Positions 32,489 through 43,551 of a stretch of 64,000 nucleotides of DNA are shown piece by piece (positions within the stretch are counted from its first letter, which is position 1; every line of letters starts with the position of its first letter). The DNA is from Simmondsia chinensis (lineage: Eukaryota > Streptophyta > Magnoliopsida > Caryophyllales > Simmondsiaceae). The notes beneath the pieces were generated by a model that worked only from the letters and a program-made list of their open reading frames with translations, did not search any database and was not told the DNA's origin. The stretch covers positions 14,017,578-14,081,577 of the forward strand of contig JAGTTD010000025.1 of the NCBI GenBank assembly GCA_018398585.1, given 5' to 3'. The position numbers were made by a program, and so were the translations under genes.

Positions 32489-33865
32489 AAGTAATAAAGA
32501 AGTGAGTAAAGTATCGTCTCACGAGGATTATTTATTGAATAAGTACCGAAATTAGTAGTTTCAGCACTATTTGAAAGATCCAAATTCGTAGTTCTTGATA
32601 TGAAACAAACAAAATGAAAAGGACTAAAAAGGTTTACTGATTTGAATAAAAGTGTACTAATTTTAGTTGAAAGTTTCTGATTTAATAGATCCAAGGCATC
32701 TGATTTCACCTAGTTGCATTAAAATGCCTTTCTATTTTCGATATTTAAGTTGTTATTATATGTTGATGGTTGAAAACCCTAATTTACTAAATATTCTATC
32801 TCGTGCAACATTTAGCCATGCTCTTTTATATATTAATACATCAATCTCTTGCATGAATTTAGATAAGAAAAGAGTTTTGAAGGTCCATGGTTTTCACTTA
32901 AGACCACACAAATCACGTTAATCTATCTCTAGTGTTCGCTTAATTTGTGGCATTTATCAGTTTAACAATTATCATAAATCTCCTGTTGGGCTCATTATGA
33001 ATCGTTATAGGCTTTGAATGGTGATCAAGAATTTACAACTTGTGAAGAACAATGACAAAGACTCAAAAAATGCAATAAACAAACTTTGAATATGTCGAAC
33101 TAGAAAACAGGGTATATTAAAATTTAGGCTACATCATAGCCTCGGAGAGACAAAATTAGTTCTTGGTAGACATAATATAAAGCAAAACTAAGATAAAATC
33201 CATGAACTTAAAGAGGGAAAGAATAGAAAATAACTTGAAATTGAAAAATTACAAACCAAACTCTTTCTTTTCACACCCTTCCTCTTCTATCAGAATTTTT
33301 ACATAGGTTTTTCTACTTTGTATTTGGTTTTTACTGAATGATTTCATGATAAACACCTTCCTTCCACCCTTATTTATAGTGCTTAAGTTACCCATTACGT
33401 AAAAAAAAAAAGAACTTGCTCCTTATTTGTTAGCTTTACCGCCCACACTTGCAACTTGATTCGTCTTGCAATTTCTTTTCATTTTGCTCTCTTTCCATCA
33501 CCCAAACCTGCAGCTTTGTAGCAATTTGTACAGGTACATGAAGTGTTTAATGCATCTTTGCCTTTAATCTATTCAAGTTGCTCCCAAAAGAGTGAAATTT
33601 GCAACATGTTCATTCATTGCCTTAGCCGTTGGTTTTGATGCTTTTTGTCCATTTTTTTGCTTTTGTTTGACATATCTTGCATTCACTGGTTGGTATTCAT
33701 GATAAAATATAGCAAGAATTAGCATAAAATGAGTGTTTTTGCAACAAAATAACAGTAGGAGAGAAAAAGAGAAAAAACAAGCAAAAGCGATAAAACTTTG
33801 ATGCAAAATGATTAGAAAATGAACCTAAATGATATGAATAATTATAGACTAAATTAGACTTATCA
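32489..33865 (-). repeat. Athila-1 3' LTR, main part
   Basis: Aligns with 61125-62480 over its length (AGTAATAAAGAAGT, AAGACCACACAAATC, CTTATTTATAGTGCT). Minus-strand LTR start is TGATAAGTCTAATTT at 33865. A TATA-like CACTATAAATAAGG sits at about 33368-33384. Confidence 0.92.
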
Positions 33866-34239
33866 AAATACCTCCAAACTTAAATCTTTCTTGTCCTTGA
33901 GCAAGGCTAAACATGAAAGCATAGGATCTCATGCTTTTTAAGAATTTATCACAATTCAAAGCAAGACTACTTTATTAGAAAAGAATGACCAAGGCTCAAA
34001 GTTTAAGGTTTTAAAGGCAAATAAATATTTCTAAGAAAAAACCCATCAATCACCAAGTTAAATGAATTGAAAATTTGGCTAAGCAAATTAAGTCGATCCT
34101 TTCTTTCTAATCTCAAGACATTCAAACCGAATAGATAACAAAAATCATGCCACTCGCAATAAGATTTCTTAAGAATGCCCAAGTCTTAAAATTATTCACA
34201 AATTTTTCTCTCTTTTTTTCAAATGAAGGACTGGTATGT
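33866..34239 (-). other. Athila-1 polypurine tract and 3' internal region
   Basis: Minus strand AAGTTTGGAGGTATTT (33866-33881) is the polypurine tract next to the LTR. Beyond it no gene is recognisable; the env-like frame reported for some Athila elements is not visible here. Confidence 0.6.
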
Positions 34240-34575
34240 CCCAGCCAATTCCAACCCATGAGTATATCTTCAACCAAAATCGAACTCATGACCCCGAGGG
34301 GACGACCGAATGGGTAAGAGATGCCACCAACTAAGACGTCCTCATGATGACCGCGTGAGTATATCTTCAGCGAGAATCGAACTCTTAACCCTTGAGCGAT
34401 GACCGCATGGGTAAGAGACGCCACCACTGAGATGCCCTCATTATGACTGCATGAGTATATCTTTAGCATGAATTGAACTACGGACCCCTAGGCGATGATC
34501 GAATGGGTAAAAAACGCCACAAATTGTGACATCCTCAAGATGATCACATGAGTATATCTTTAGCGAGAATCAAAC
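34240..34575 (-). repeat. tandem tRNA-like repeat, about 97-bp units
   Basis: GAGTATATCTT recurs at 34260, 34356, 34453 and 34550. On the minus strand each unit holds CTCAGTGGTGGCGTCTCTTA, like a tRNA D-arm/A box, and GAGTTCGATTCTCG, like a T-arm/B box. The fourth unit is cut by Ty3-F and resumes at 42649. Confidence 0.75.
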
Positions 34576-34928
34576 TGTTACGGTTCAAGAACAGTCTTGA
34601 ACCATAACCTAGGGATAAAAGAGTATGAGAAGAGGAAGAAGTGAAAGGAGATGAGAAGTAGAGAGAAATTAGGATTAAGAAAAGAAGAGATCAATTTCAT
34701 TCATTAGCTTTCTCAATACAAGATAGATTGCTCTTTATACAATTGGAGCTAACTAAAGCAAAGAGGAAAATATGCATAATTACAATGCATCTAGACACTT
34801 GCTCAACCATCTTACCTAACAATCAATTATTGGCGCCAAAACCTCCTACTAGACCCCTACGGCTATTACACCAGCGAAACGCAACATTTAAATGTATTTA
34901 ACAGCTCAATGAAACTAGAATCATAACA
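34576..34928 (-). repeat. Ty3-F 3' LTR
   Basis: Minus strand TGTTATGATTC at 34928 to CCGTAACA at 34576; preceded by polypurine AAGAGGGAGGCAT (34929-34941). E2F-type TTGGCGCCAAAA at 34830-34842 region; TATA-like TGTATAAAGAG near 34735. Confidence 0.9.
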
Positions 34929-34951
34929 ATGCCTCCCTCTTGAGAACATTC

Positions 34952-35522
34952 TGTTATGCTCGAGATTGAATCTCAAACCATGACCTAAGATAAATGAAGA
35001 TAGATGAGAGTTTAGATGGGAAGAGAAGTGAATTAAGATGAGAATTAGAGAAAGTTCGATGAAAAATAGAGAAGGTTGGATGAGAGAGAGAGATTAATCT
35101 CAAATTGAGATATTTTAATTATCATTGAATGATTCCCTCTTACACTTGAACTACTACTTATCAGCAACTAATACATTGAACCAAGACAAAGCTAGCAACC
35201 GACTTCACTTAGGAAAATATCTAATTCAAAGCAAAATATCTAGCTTACTAACAATTAAACCTTTGGTGCCAAAACGGTAACTAACCGAGACTACGTAACA
35301 GATATTGCAATGCAGCAAAGGAATTATGCTTAAGGAAGTACACTAACATTAACCTCAAAACACAACACATCAACTAATGACTAATACATCATTCTTAAGC
35401 TAACTTATAGCAACATAGCAGCACACCAACAGCAGTAACCCACAACAGCAACCAGCCAGCAGCTTATTCAACTAGAACACAGCACTTAACCAACTCATGC
35501 CTTGGATTTCCGGGGCATAACA
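34952..35522 (-). repeat. Ty3-G 3' LTR
   Basis: Minus strand TGTTATGCCCCGG at 35522 to ATCTCGAGCATAACA at 34952, clean TG...CA. Contains TTTTGGCACCAAA at 35262-35274, a one-base variant of the E2F-type palindrome. Confidence 0.85.
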
Positions 35523-35576
35523 TTCTCTTTCCCTTGAAAACATTCTAGTCCTCAAGAAAGGAGGCCAGGAAATTGG

Positions 35577-36296
35577 TTATTTAGAACTGTGGCTCCTTCC
35601 CCTAAGCAACTGTAATTGAGCGTGATCATCCATGCCTCGCAATGTAACACTTGATCGTTGTCTTTCAAAGGATACATTTTGCTTAGCATAATCAAAGGAC
35701 ACGGGGTTGAAAGAGCTCATCCAATCAACTCCAAGAACTATATCGCAACCCCCCAAAGGCAAGACTCTGAAATCAAACTCAAACTTCTAGTCTTGCATAG
35801 ACCAGTTAAATCCTTGGAATTTAGTCTGAGTCAGGATTGAATTCCCATTAGCAACTGTCACCGCTAGAGGATGGGTTTTGCTCTCTTTATGGCCTACTTT
35901 CTTCACCACTTTCGAATCAATGAAACTATAGGTGCTTCCACTGTCGATCAAAATAACAATAGACCTCTTGCCCGCTTTTCCCTTGATCCTGAGTGTATTA
36001 TGAACTCCTTGTCCTGTCAAAGCCTTTAAGAAAATCTCAACCTCATCCTCAATGCAAGCTTCCTGAACTGAACTATCAATATCAGTATTTGGCTCATCAC
36101 TTTCAAATTTCCTTTCAACACCAACTCCTCTAACTGTCATGAGGAATTTAGGATTACACTTATGCCCAAATTCATATGGCTGATTGCATTTAAAATAGTC
36201 TTTAAGGCCTCTTTTCAACAGTACTAGCAACTTTGTATTCATCTTCCCCTTTCTGTTGTTGTTGGGAACTTTCCCCTCGGTACTTTGGCCCATCAT
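35577..36296 (-). pseudogene. pol: Ty3-G protease and zinc knuckle
   Basis: Minus strand 36296-35577: DYFKCNQPYEFGHKCNPKFL (first knuckle Cys replaced, YFKC), acidic spacer, VILIDSGSTYSFIDSKVVKK with DSG, then after a stop near 35787 LGGCDIVLGVDWMSSF and a frame that ends at TAA 35577. No RT follows. Confidence 0.85.
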
Positions 36297-37680
36297 TGGA
36301 TGCTAGAATCGTGGTATCAAAAAGCTTAGCCTTTGGAGAAAGAATTAGGACCAATTGCCTTCATAAGGTTCTTAATTTTAGGCTTTAATCCACTGATGAA
36401 GCTTGAGACATAAAATGACTCAGGGGCTTGTGGATAGACAGTTATCATGCTCGCTCTAAGGTTCTCAAACCTTGTCATATACTACTTTATAGTCATTACT
36501 TGAAACACCTTGTTGAAGTTATCAACAATGTCACTGGAATCTTCTTCATCATATCGTTCACAAAGCTCTACCATAAATATAGCCCGAGTTGGCATGGGAT
36601 TACTCTTCAATAGACTATAGAGCCATACTTCATGATCTCCTTGAAGGTACACAGCTGCCAGTTCCACCTTTTCCTCATCCGGAATGTGATAGAAGTGAAA
36701 ATACCGATCACATCTCCTTAACCAAGATTATGGTTGCTTTCCATCAAAAATTTCAATTTGTACGCTTGGTTGTTGAAAGCCATTGCTTCTACTTCGAGAA
36801 TTAGCATCTCTACTTTGTATGGGACCATTTTTAGAAGAATTTTGTCCATGTAAATGTTGCTGAGCCTAATCTGATGGCCGAACAAGATGTTCTCCAAACA
36901 AGCAGTCAGGTCGCGTATGTGTTGGATCAGGTGGACGATCAAGATGTCCTGCATTAACATTACTCGATCTGATATGTACCGAATGTTCTGGAGGATGACC
37001 ATTCTATCTAAGATTCATGCTAAAAGATCGAATTTCCACTTGATCAAATGGATGTTCATGAGATTTGTCAGTTACTTCAGCTTCTGGAGGTGGATTTTGA
37101 GGTCTAACTTCAGCTAATTGAAGAAGAACTTGAGGATTAACAGTCACATTAGCAACTTAAGGTCCATCTTGAGATTCAGCAGCAGCATCCGGTACTTAAG
37201 GTTGAATCATGTCAGGAGCTTGCCTCTGATGGCTTGTGGGGAATAAGATCTCAACTCCACATGCAACACCTTGTCTATTAACCTGATCTTGTAAACCAGT
37301 AACCATCTCTTCTAATTAATGTAGTTGTTGAGAGATTCGACCTTCGATCCTCTCATTGCCTTCCTATTGAACTTGCCGCATCATCTGCAGCATCAGTGCA
37401 TCTCTCTTCTGATCATTTCCTGCTACTTTTGCTTAAGTTGCTCAAATATTTCATCCCTCATTCGATTGCTGCATCTCTTGCTGTAATTGCTTAAACTGAT
37501 TAAGTATTACATTCATTTCAGAATTCAGCTGATCCTTGGTAACAAACTGTGCATCTCTTGTTGTTGTAGCACCAACTGCCTCAGCATAAGACACATTTAG
37601 ATCTACAAAGGTAATTGGATTTCTAGCTCATGCTCCATATCTTGTGGTTACACCACCAGCCATGGATGAATTAGGCTTCT
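36297..37680 (-). pseudogene. gag: Ty3-G Gag, broken
   Basis: Gag start MAGGVTTRYGA at 37662 is followed at once by a stop. Further fragments are a long Gln-rich segment (37560-37130), IFDGKQPxSWLRRCDRYFHF-type sequence near 36720, AAVYLQGDHEVWLYSLLKSN at 36660 and FISGLKPKIKNL-type sequence at 36400. Several stops sit at CAG/TGG-type positions. Confidence 0.8.
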
Positions 37681-38270
37681 TGCGTCTGGCCAAGGATGAA
37701 AATTGGCTTTGGAGAAACTTCAAATCGTCCCAAGTTGAGTCTTCTTCAGCCAAGTTGCCCCATAGCACCAAAACTTCTTCAATTTGCTTTCTAGCTTACT
37801 GAATCACTCGAGAGTCCAGCATGGCAGAAGGAACTGGCAAAAGAACTCCACTCGAACCAACCTCAGGGGGGTTAGGAGAGTAAGATTCCCTCTTTCCACA
37901 TGTTTCTTCAGGAGGGAAACATGGAACACCGGATGAACATATGAACCAGGTGAAAGCCCCAATTTATAAGCAACCTTTCCAAACTTCTAAAGTATTCTGT
38001 AGGGGAAAAAATATCGAGCACTGAGTTTAACATTCTTGTGTACTGCCACTGTGGATTATCTATAGGGATGTAGTGTCAAATACACAAAATCCCCCACTTT
38101 AAAGTTCTTGTCTGAACGCTTCCTGTTAGCATAGTACTTCATCCTTACATGAGCCTAATGAAGATTATCTTAGAGAAGCTGCACTAACTGCCTCCTCTGT
38201 AGCAACAGATCAGAAACATCTGCCACTAAAGTTGTGATACTTGGCAAGACCAAGGGGGAAGGAGGATCCT
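37681..38270 (-). pseudogene. pol: Ty3-F integrase tail and chromodomain
   Basis: Minus strand: KNVKLSARYFFPYRIL-type GPY/F tail near 38040, HPVFHVSLLKKHVERG near 37905, then EVLVLWGNLAEEDSTWDDLK and FLQSQFSS at 37770-37685, the best preserved chromodomain in the window (aromatic W at two positions, TWDDL). It runs without stop into LARRKKPNSSMAGG of Ty3-G. Confidence 0.8.
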
Positions 38271-39114
38271 ATCCATACAATGCCTTGAAGGGAGTAGTGC
38301 CTATAGGGGAATAAGCATGCATATTGAACCAAAACTTTGCCAAGGACAACCACCTACACCACTTCTTAGGATGGTTGAATGTCATACTCTTTAAGTATTG
38401 TTCAATGCACTGATTAACCGTCTTTGACTGTCCATCAGTCTGAGGGATATAAGAGGAACTCAAAGCCAAAGTATTACCCAAGAGAAGGAACAATTCTCTC
38501 TAAAAATTGCTAGTAAAGATCCTATCACAATTAGAAACTATGGAATGTGGCAATCCATGCTGCTTGTAAATGCTGTCTAAGAAGACCCTTGCAAGTCTTT
38601 CAGCTGTAATTGGACGGGAGAAAGCTACAAAGTGACTGAATTTGGTGAAACGATCCACAACCACCCATATAACTTCTTTCCCTTCAGATTTAAGCAACCG
38701 CTCAATAAGATCCATGCTTATGTGTTGCCACGCACAATCAGGAAGTGGAAGAGGCTAGAGTAAGCCTTGATACTTCTTGCCATCTGATTTTGTTTGCTAA
38801 CATGTTTCATAAGATTAAACAAACTCCATCACATCCTTTCTCAGACCAGTGCAACTGAAATAACTCTTGAGCCGCTGATAAGTTCCTTTGATACTAAAAT
38901 GCCCACTGCAAGCTGAATCTCGGGAAGCCTTAATGATCTGCTTTCTCAAATCATTGGATGATCCAACATACAATTTCGCCTTTATCCTGATGATCCCTTT
39001 TGTTACAGAAATACTATTATTTAATGCAATAGGAGAGGCTTTGCAGATGCTAAAGGTTGTAACACATTCCTGGGCAAGGCTATCTTCTTCATAAGATCTG
39101 TAAAACTCTTCCAT
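38269..39114 (-). pseudogene. pol: Ty3-F integrase core and zinc domain, broken
   Basis: 39114-38815: MEEFYRSYEEDSLAQECVTT and SGHFSIKGTYQRLKSYFSCT, with one of the HHCC histidines; the CXXC part is damaged. Core: DLIERLLKSEGKEVIWVVVD at 38715, SIVSNCDRIFTSNF (second catalytic Asp region, SDRD changed to SNCD), and the last part KTVNQCIEQYLKSM, where TERVNQ has become KTVNQ, so the catalytic Glu is lost. Confidence 0.85.
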
Positions 39115-39144
39115 CCAAGTTGGTAATACAATTGACAGAGCTCC

Positions 39145-40500
39145 TTAAAAACCAGTTTCAAACTCCTCTAGCCTGTGAGATAAAGCATCTGCAGCAAGAT
39201 TCTCCTTTCCTTTCAAATACTGAATTGAAAATTCTAGACCAAACATCCTCATCAAGCCTTTACATTGGACTCTTGTTGCTATCTTCTGCTCTAACAAGTA
39301 CTTAAGGCTTTGATGGTCTATTTTGATGAAAAAATGATGGCCCTCCAAATAATGTCTCTCCTTCTTGACAGTCAAAAGGATAGCAAGATACTCTTTCTCG
39401 TATATAGACAACTACAAATGCTTTAAAGTCAAGGCCTGATTAAGATAAGCCACAGGTCTCCTCATCTAAGATAAGACTTCCCCAAATCCTTTACCACAAG
39501 CATCAATCTGCATCAAACAATCCTTACTAAAATCAAGCATAGCCAACACTGGTGCTGCACACATTGCTGCTTTCAATGCTTCAAAAGCATCTTGAGTTGC
39601 CTCAAACCACTTAAAAGCATCCCTCTTCAAGAGATCAATTAATGGCTTGGCAATTACTCCATATCCAGCTACAAACTTTTTGTAGTATCCAGTCAACCCT
39701 AGAAATCCCCTTAATTGCTTCACTGTAACAGGTGTTGGTGAATTCCTCATAGCTTGAATCTTAGAAGGATCCGTGGATACTCCCTCATAGGAGATGATAT
39801 GGCCTAGATACTCCACTCGTGACTGAGCAAAGGAGAACTTTAGCATAAAGCTTATGATTGCACATAACACTGAATACCTTCCTCAGAGGAGCCACATGGC
39901 CCTCTAATGTTGCACTGTAAATCAGAATGTCATGAAAGAAAACTAATACAAATTTCTTCAAGAAGACCTTAAACACATTGTTCATCACATCCTGAAATGT
40001 TGCTGGAGCATTAGTTAAGCCAAATTGCATCACCACAAACTCATAATACCCATGGTGAGTTCTGAAGGCAGCCTTGTATATGTCCTGCTCCAAGTCTCTG
40101 ATATGATAATATCACTGTGAGATCCAGTTTAGAGAAGAAGTGCGAGCCATTAAGTTCATCCAGGTGATCATTAATGATTGGGATGGGAAACTTGTCCTTG
40201 ACTATGAGTGATTTTAGCTGCTTGTAATCAATGCACATTCTAGCCGTTCCATATTTCTTCTTGACTAAAATAACTAGAGAGGCTTTGTTAGATGAAACAA
40301 GGTAGCAGCAGCTCCTCAACTTGATTTTAAATCTCAGTCTTCTGCGAGTGAGGGTACTTATATGGCCTTAAGTTCATAGGATCAGAATTGGACTTCAATG
40401 GAATTACATGATCTAGAGTCCTCTTGGGAGGTAAAGATACTGGTTGCTCGAGCAAGTCTTTGTATTCTTCAATCAATTTGCTAATTTTCGGATGAGAAGG
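39145..40500 (-). pseudogene. pol: Ty3-F reverse transcriptase and RNase H, broken
   Basis: RT: KKKYGTARMCIDYKQLKSL at 40270, FVVMQFGLTNAPATFQDVMN, then VLVFFHDILIYSAT near 39930, where the second catalytic Asp position is His (FFHD instead of FFDD). Tether: [19 protein letters not shown]. RNase [15 protein letters not shown] at 39500-39466 and MSIYEKEYLAILLTVKKERH at 39411, IKIDHQSLKYLLEQK. The RT entry LPPKRTLDH-type motif lies near 40420. Confidence 0.87.
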
Positions 40501-40510
40501 TGCCTAAACT

Positions 40511-41180
40511 TTAGAATAAGCTATTAAGAACAATTGTCCCATCCATTGACAAGTTCCTTTCTTGACAAATCCTTCCGACCTCTTGCCTTTCATTAATTGC
40601 AACTGGGCCTGCTCCACAATCCCTTGCAATCTGACAGTAGCCCCCTTGCATCTCAAATGAAACTGACAGTTGAGAGAAATAAAAAATCAATGGACTGAAA
40701 GTATTCATCCAATCAATTCTGAGAATGATGTCACAGCCTCCCAATTGAAGAATCCTGAAGTCATACACAAATGTATGATTCTGCGTTTGCCAACTAAAGC
40801 CTTGGCATTTGGTTTGAGTGACTATTGAATTCCCATCAGCTGCTGTCACAGCTAGAGGACTTGTCCTAATCACTTCGTGTCCTACCTTTCTCACAACCTT
40901 AGGATCAATAAAGTTGTGGGTGCTACCACTATCTATTAAAATCAAAATAGATTTGCATCCTGCTTCTCCTTTGATTCTAATAGTATTGTGAGAGCCATTC
41001 CCTGTTAATGCCTTCGCAGAGATTTTCATTTCATCATCCACCAGTTCCTCCTGTAATTCCTGTTCTTGTTCAGTCAATTCAACTTCCATTTCTTCCTCTT
41101 CAGTATCCCCTTCTGCCTCTACTCCACTAGCTGACATCAGAAGCTTGGGGTTACACTTGTGTCCAAAGAAATATCATTGA
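40511..41180 (-). pseudogene. pol: Ty3-F aspartic protease
   Basis: Minus strand 41137-40511 is open for 208 codons: acidic spacer (EEEEMEVELTEQEQELQEEL), LILIDSGSTHNFIDPKVVRK with DSG, LGGCDIILRIDWMNTFS, then it drifts out of frame near 40640. The knuckle lies just upstream at 41205-41140 (CFKCYQ, second half degraded). Confidence 0.85.
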
Positions 41181-42240
41181 TAACATTTGAAACATAGTCC
41201 CTGAGCCTTCTTCTGTTCCACACTCGAAGGCTTGGATCTTGTAGGGGCACTCTGATGCTGATAAGAACCTTGGTTACTTCTGCTTCTCTGGCCATCAAAA
41301 GATACCAACACAATGGACTCAAACAACTTAGCCTTGTCATAGGCTATAGACACTGTTCTAGGACTCAGGGCTTTGACAAGATTTTTAATTTTTGGTTTCA
41401 GACTACTGATAAAACTTTTAACATAGTAGGCTTCACTTGCATTAGGATTCACAAAAATCATTCTAGCTCACATATTCTCAAATCTTGCCACATACTCTTT
41501 TACAGAGGTAGTTTGCACCACCCTATTAAAGTTGTCCACAATATCACTAGGATCCTCATCACTATATCTCTCACAAAGCTCCTCAAAAAATTCAGCCAGA
41601 GATAATGAAGGATTACTGCGTATGAGGCTATAAAACCATATCTCCTAATCTCCATGGAGGTTAACTGTAGCTAATTCCACCTTCTCGGCCTCACTTATGT
41701 GATAGAAATTGAAGTGCCTCTCACATCTTCTCAACCAGGATTGAGGTTGCTTGCAATCAAACTGTTTAATCTTAACTTCAGGCTATTTGAATCCATTGCT
41801 TTTGTTACTGACTGTGCCATTTTCACTCGCTCTTGAAGTTTGTGGTTGCATCAAATCTGGTGGATGATCAGATTGTCCAGCTACTACTCTTGATGTCTGA
41901 GGTTGCATAACCTCTGAAGGATGATCAGGCTAGCTAGCTGCTGACAAAACTCCAGCTCCAGAAGGTAAATTCTACCTTGAGACCTACTATTGTAATCCTT
42001 GAATCCTTACTTCAATTTGATGCAAATGTTTATCTAACTTTTCAACCAACTTATACTCCTGCGATTGTTGCATTTTAACAAACATCTTCTCCATTTGAAG
42101 CCTTATTTGCTCAAATTGATTGGCTTTAGCACTTGCTCCGACATTTGCACCAGCAATAGCAGCATAAGTAGCATTTGTAGCAACATTTGATCGAGTTGTA
42201 ACTCCACCAGTCATTGGTACACTCTTATTGCATCTAGCCA
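41174..42240 (-). pseudogene. gag: Ty3-F Gag, broken
   Basis: Starts near 42214 with MTGGVTTRSNVATNATYAAI. A Gln-rich segment follows, then LRRCERHFNFYHISEAEKVE-like sequence near 41700, YYVKSFISSLKPKIKNLVKA at 41440-41380 and the knuckle. Stops occur at TAG/TAA sites between 41990 and 41460. Confidence 0.83.
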
Positions 42241-42282
42241 GCTCTAATCAACTAAATCAAGATCAATTGACAACAAACACAA

Positions 42283-42296
42283 GCTCTGATACCAAT
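42283..42296 (-). promoter_or_regulatory. Ty3-F primer binding site (tRNA-Met type)
   Basis: Minus strand ATTGGTATCAGAGC beside the 5' LTR. Confidence 0.88.
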
Positions 42297-42648
42297 TGTT
42301 ATGATTCAAGAACAATCTTAAACCATAACCTAGGGATAAAAGAGTATGAGATGAGGGAGAAATGAAGGAGATGAGAAGTAGAGAGAAATTAGGGTTGAAA
42401 GAAGAAGAGATCAATTTCATTCATTGGCTTTCTCAATCCAAGATAGATTTCTTTTTATACAATTGGAACCAACTGAAGCAAAGAGGAAAATCTCTAGAAT
42501 TATAATGCATCTAGACACTTGCTCAACCGCCTTACCTAACAATCAATTATTGGCGCCAAAACCTCCAACTAAACCCCTACAGCTATTACACCAGCAAAAC
42601 ACAACATTTTGATGTATTTAACAGCTGAATGAAACTAGAATCGTAACC
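42297..42648 (-). repeat. Ty3-F 5' LTR
   Basis: Minus strand GGTTACGATTC at 42648 (start decayed from TGTTATG) to TGAATCATAACA at 42297. E2F-type TTGGCGCCAAAA at 42550-42562 and TATA-like GTATAAAAAG at 42451-42460, about 90 bases downstream on the element strand. Confidence 0.9.
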
Positions 42649-42740
42649 CGAACTCCTAACCCCTGGGCAATAACTGCATGGGTAAGAGATGCCACCACTG
42701 AGACGCCCTCATGATCGGTAGCACATATCTTAAAATGTTT
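42649..42740 (-). repeat. tandem tRNA-like repeat, continuation after Ty3-F
   Basis: CGAACTCCTAACCCCTGGGC then GGGTAAGAGATGCCACCACT restores the unit broken at 34575; after about 90 bases the similarity ends. Confidence 0.75.
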
Positions 42741-43551
42741 ATATGGGATAATGGTTCTTAGAGACGCTTTCCTCATTTTCTCTTTCCTTTTTTTTATAAT
42801 TTTCTTTAGACTTAGGCATAACTCTTCAAAATCTATTGTGCAAGTGATAATCTTAATGCAATCCATTTAAGTTTGAGCATCTTTTAGTTATAAAGAAAGA
42901 TAAAATAGCCATGCTTATTAGTGAACTCAAATACCACGAGTTTATCAAGTTAGTGCCTTAGAATAGATTATGTTTTGCAATTAGAACAAAAACAATTGAT
43001 TCTAGAGTTATTCAAATCTTATTAAACTAAACAAGCTAAAAAGAGTAGAAAAATTGCTTTAAAAGCGTGATGATAAAATCTCAATTTTTTTTTTAAAAAA
43101 TTGGTTCAAAATGAGTAATGAAATTTAAAAATGACTAATGATCTAGACTATAGAACGTGGAAAATTATTTTTTTAGCCGACACTATCTACATCCCCATAC
43201 CAAGGCTCTAAACTTTGCGAGGCACTAAAGCTGACTCTAAAAGATAAAATAGGACTAGACAAGAAAACTTTTCGAAATGTTTTGTTCAAAATTTGTCTCT
43301 CCCACCCCCAAACTTATAAGTTAACATTGTCCTTAATGTTAAAAGAAATACAAATAACGAAGCATTAGGTGAGAGATACTTCCTAGGTTTTAGTATTGCA
43401 TATTAGATGGTGAATGTTGTCATTAGGTTACCTCCCAAACTTGTTTCAAAAACCTGTCGAAAAAAATGTACAAAAACGTAAGAAAATAATTAATGGAAAT
43501 TAAAAGAAAAGAAGTAAGGAAAGGAAACTTGGGTTGCCTGCCAAGAAGCGC
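42741..43551 (-). other. Athila-1 region between integrase and 3' end
   Basis: AT-rich with no readable gene. Minus strand ATAAGTTTGGGGGTGGGAGA at 43300-43320 is a second polypurine-type tract far from the LTR. Confidence 0.5.

Larger units (their letters stand above)
34952..37680 (-). mobile_element. Ty3-G: deleted gypsy copy with Gag, protease and 3' LTR only
   Basis: Contains a 571-bp LTR (34952-35522), polypurine AAGGGAAAGAGAA (35523-35536), then protease and Gag on the minus strand. RT, RNase H and integrase are absent: protease sequence (DDHAQLQLLRG) runs within about 60 bases into the element's terminal segment. The 5' LTR and primer site are also absent; its Gag start abuts the Ty3-F chromodomain in frame. 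So both an internal deletion and a 5' truncation have occurred. Confidence 0.8.
34576..42648 (-). mobile_element. Ty3-F: Reina-like Ty3/gypsy with Ty3-G inside its 3' end
   Basis: LTRs at 34576-34928 and 42297-42648 (about one difference in twelve by eye) and flanks caaac (34571-34575) and cgaac (42649-42653), a duplication with one G-to-A change. Minus-strand order from the right: primer site, Gag, protease, RT, RNase H, integrase, chromodomain, then Ty3-G, then Ty3-F's own polypurine tract and 3' LTR. All frames broken. Confidence 0.92.

Noticed and set aside
34122..34469. 115-codon minus frame as a protein gene
   Set aside because: It is the tandem tRNA-like repeat read through; its repeated peptide simply follows the DNA repeat.
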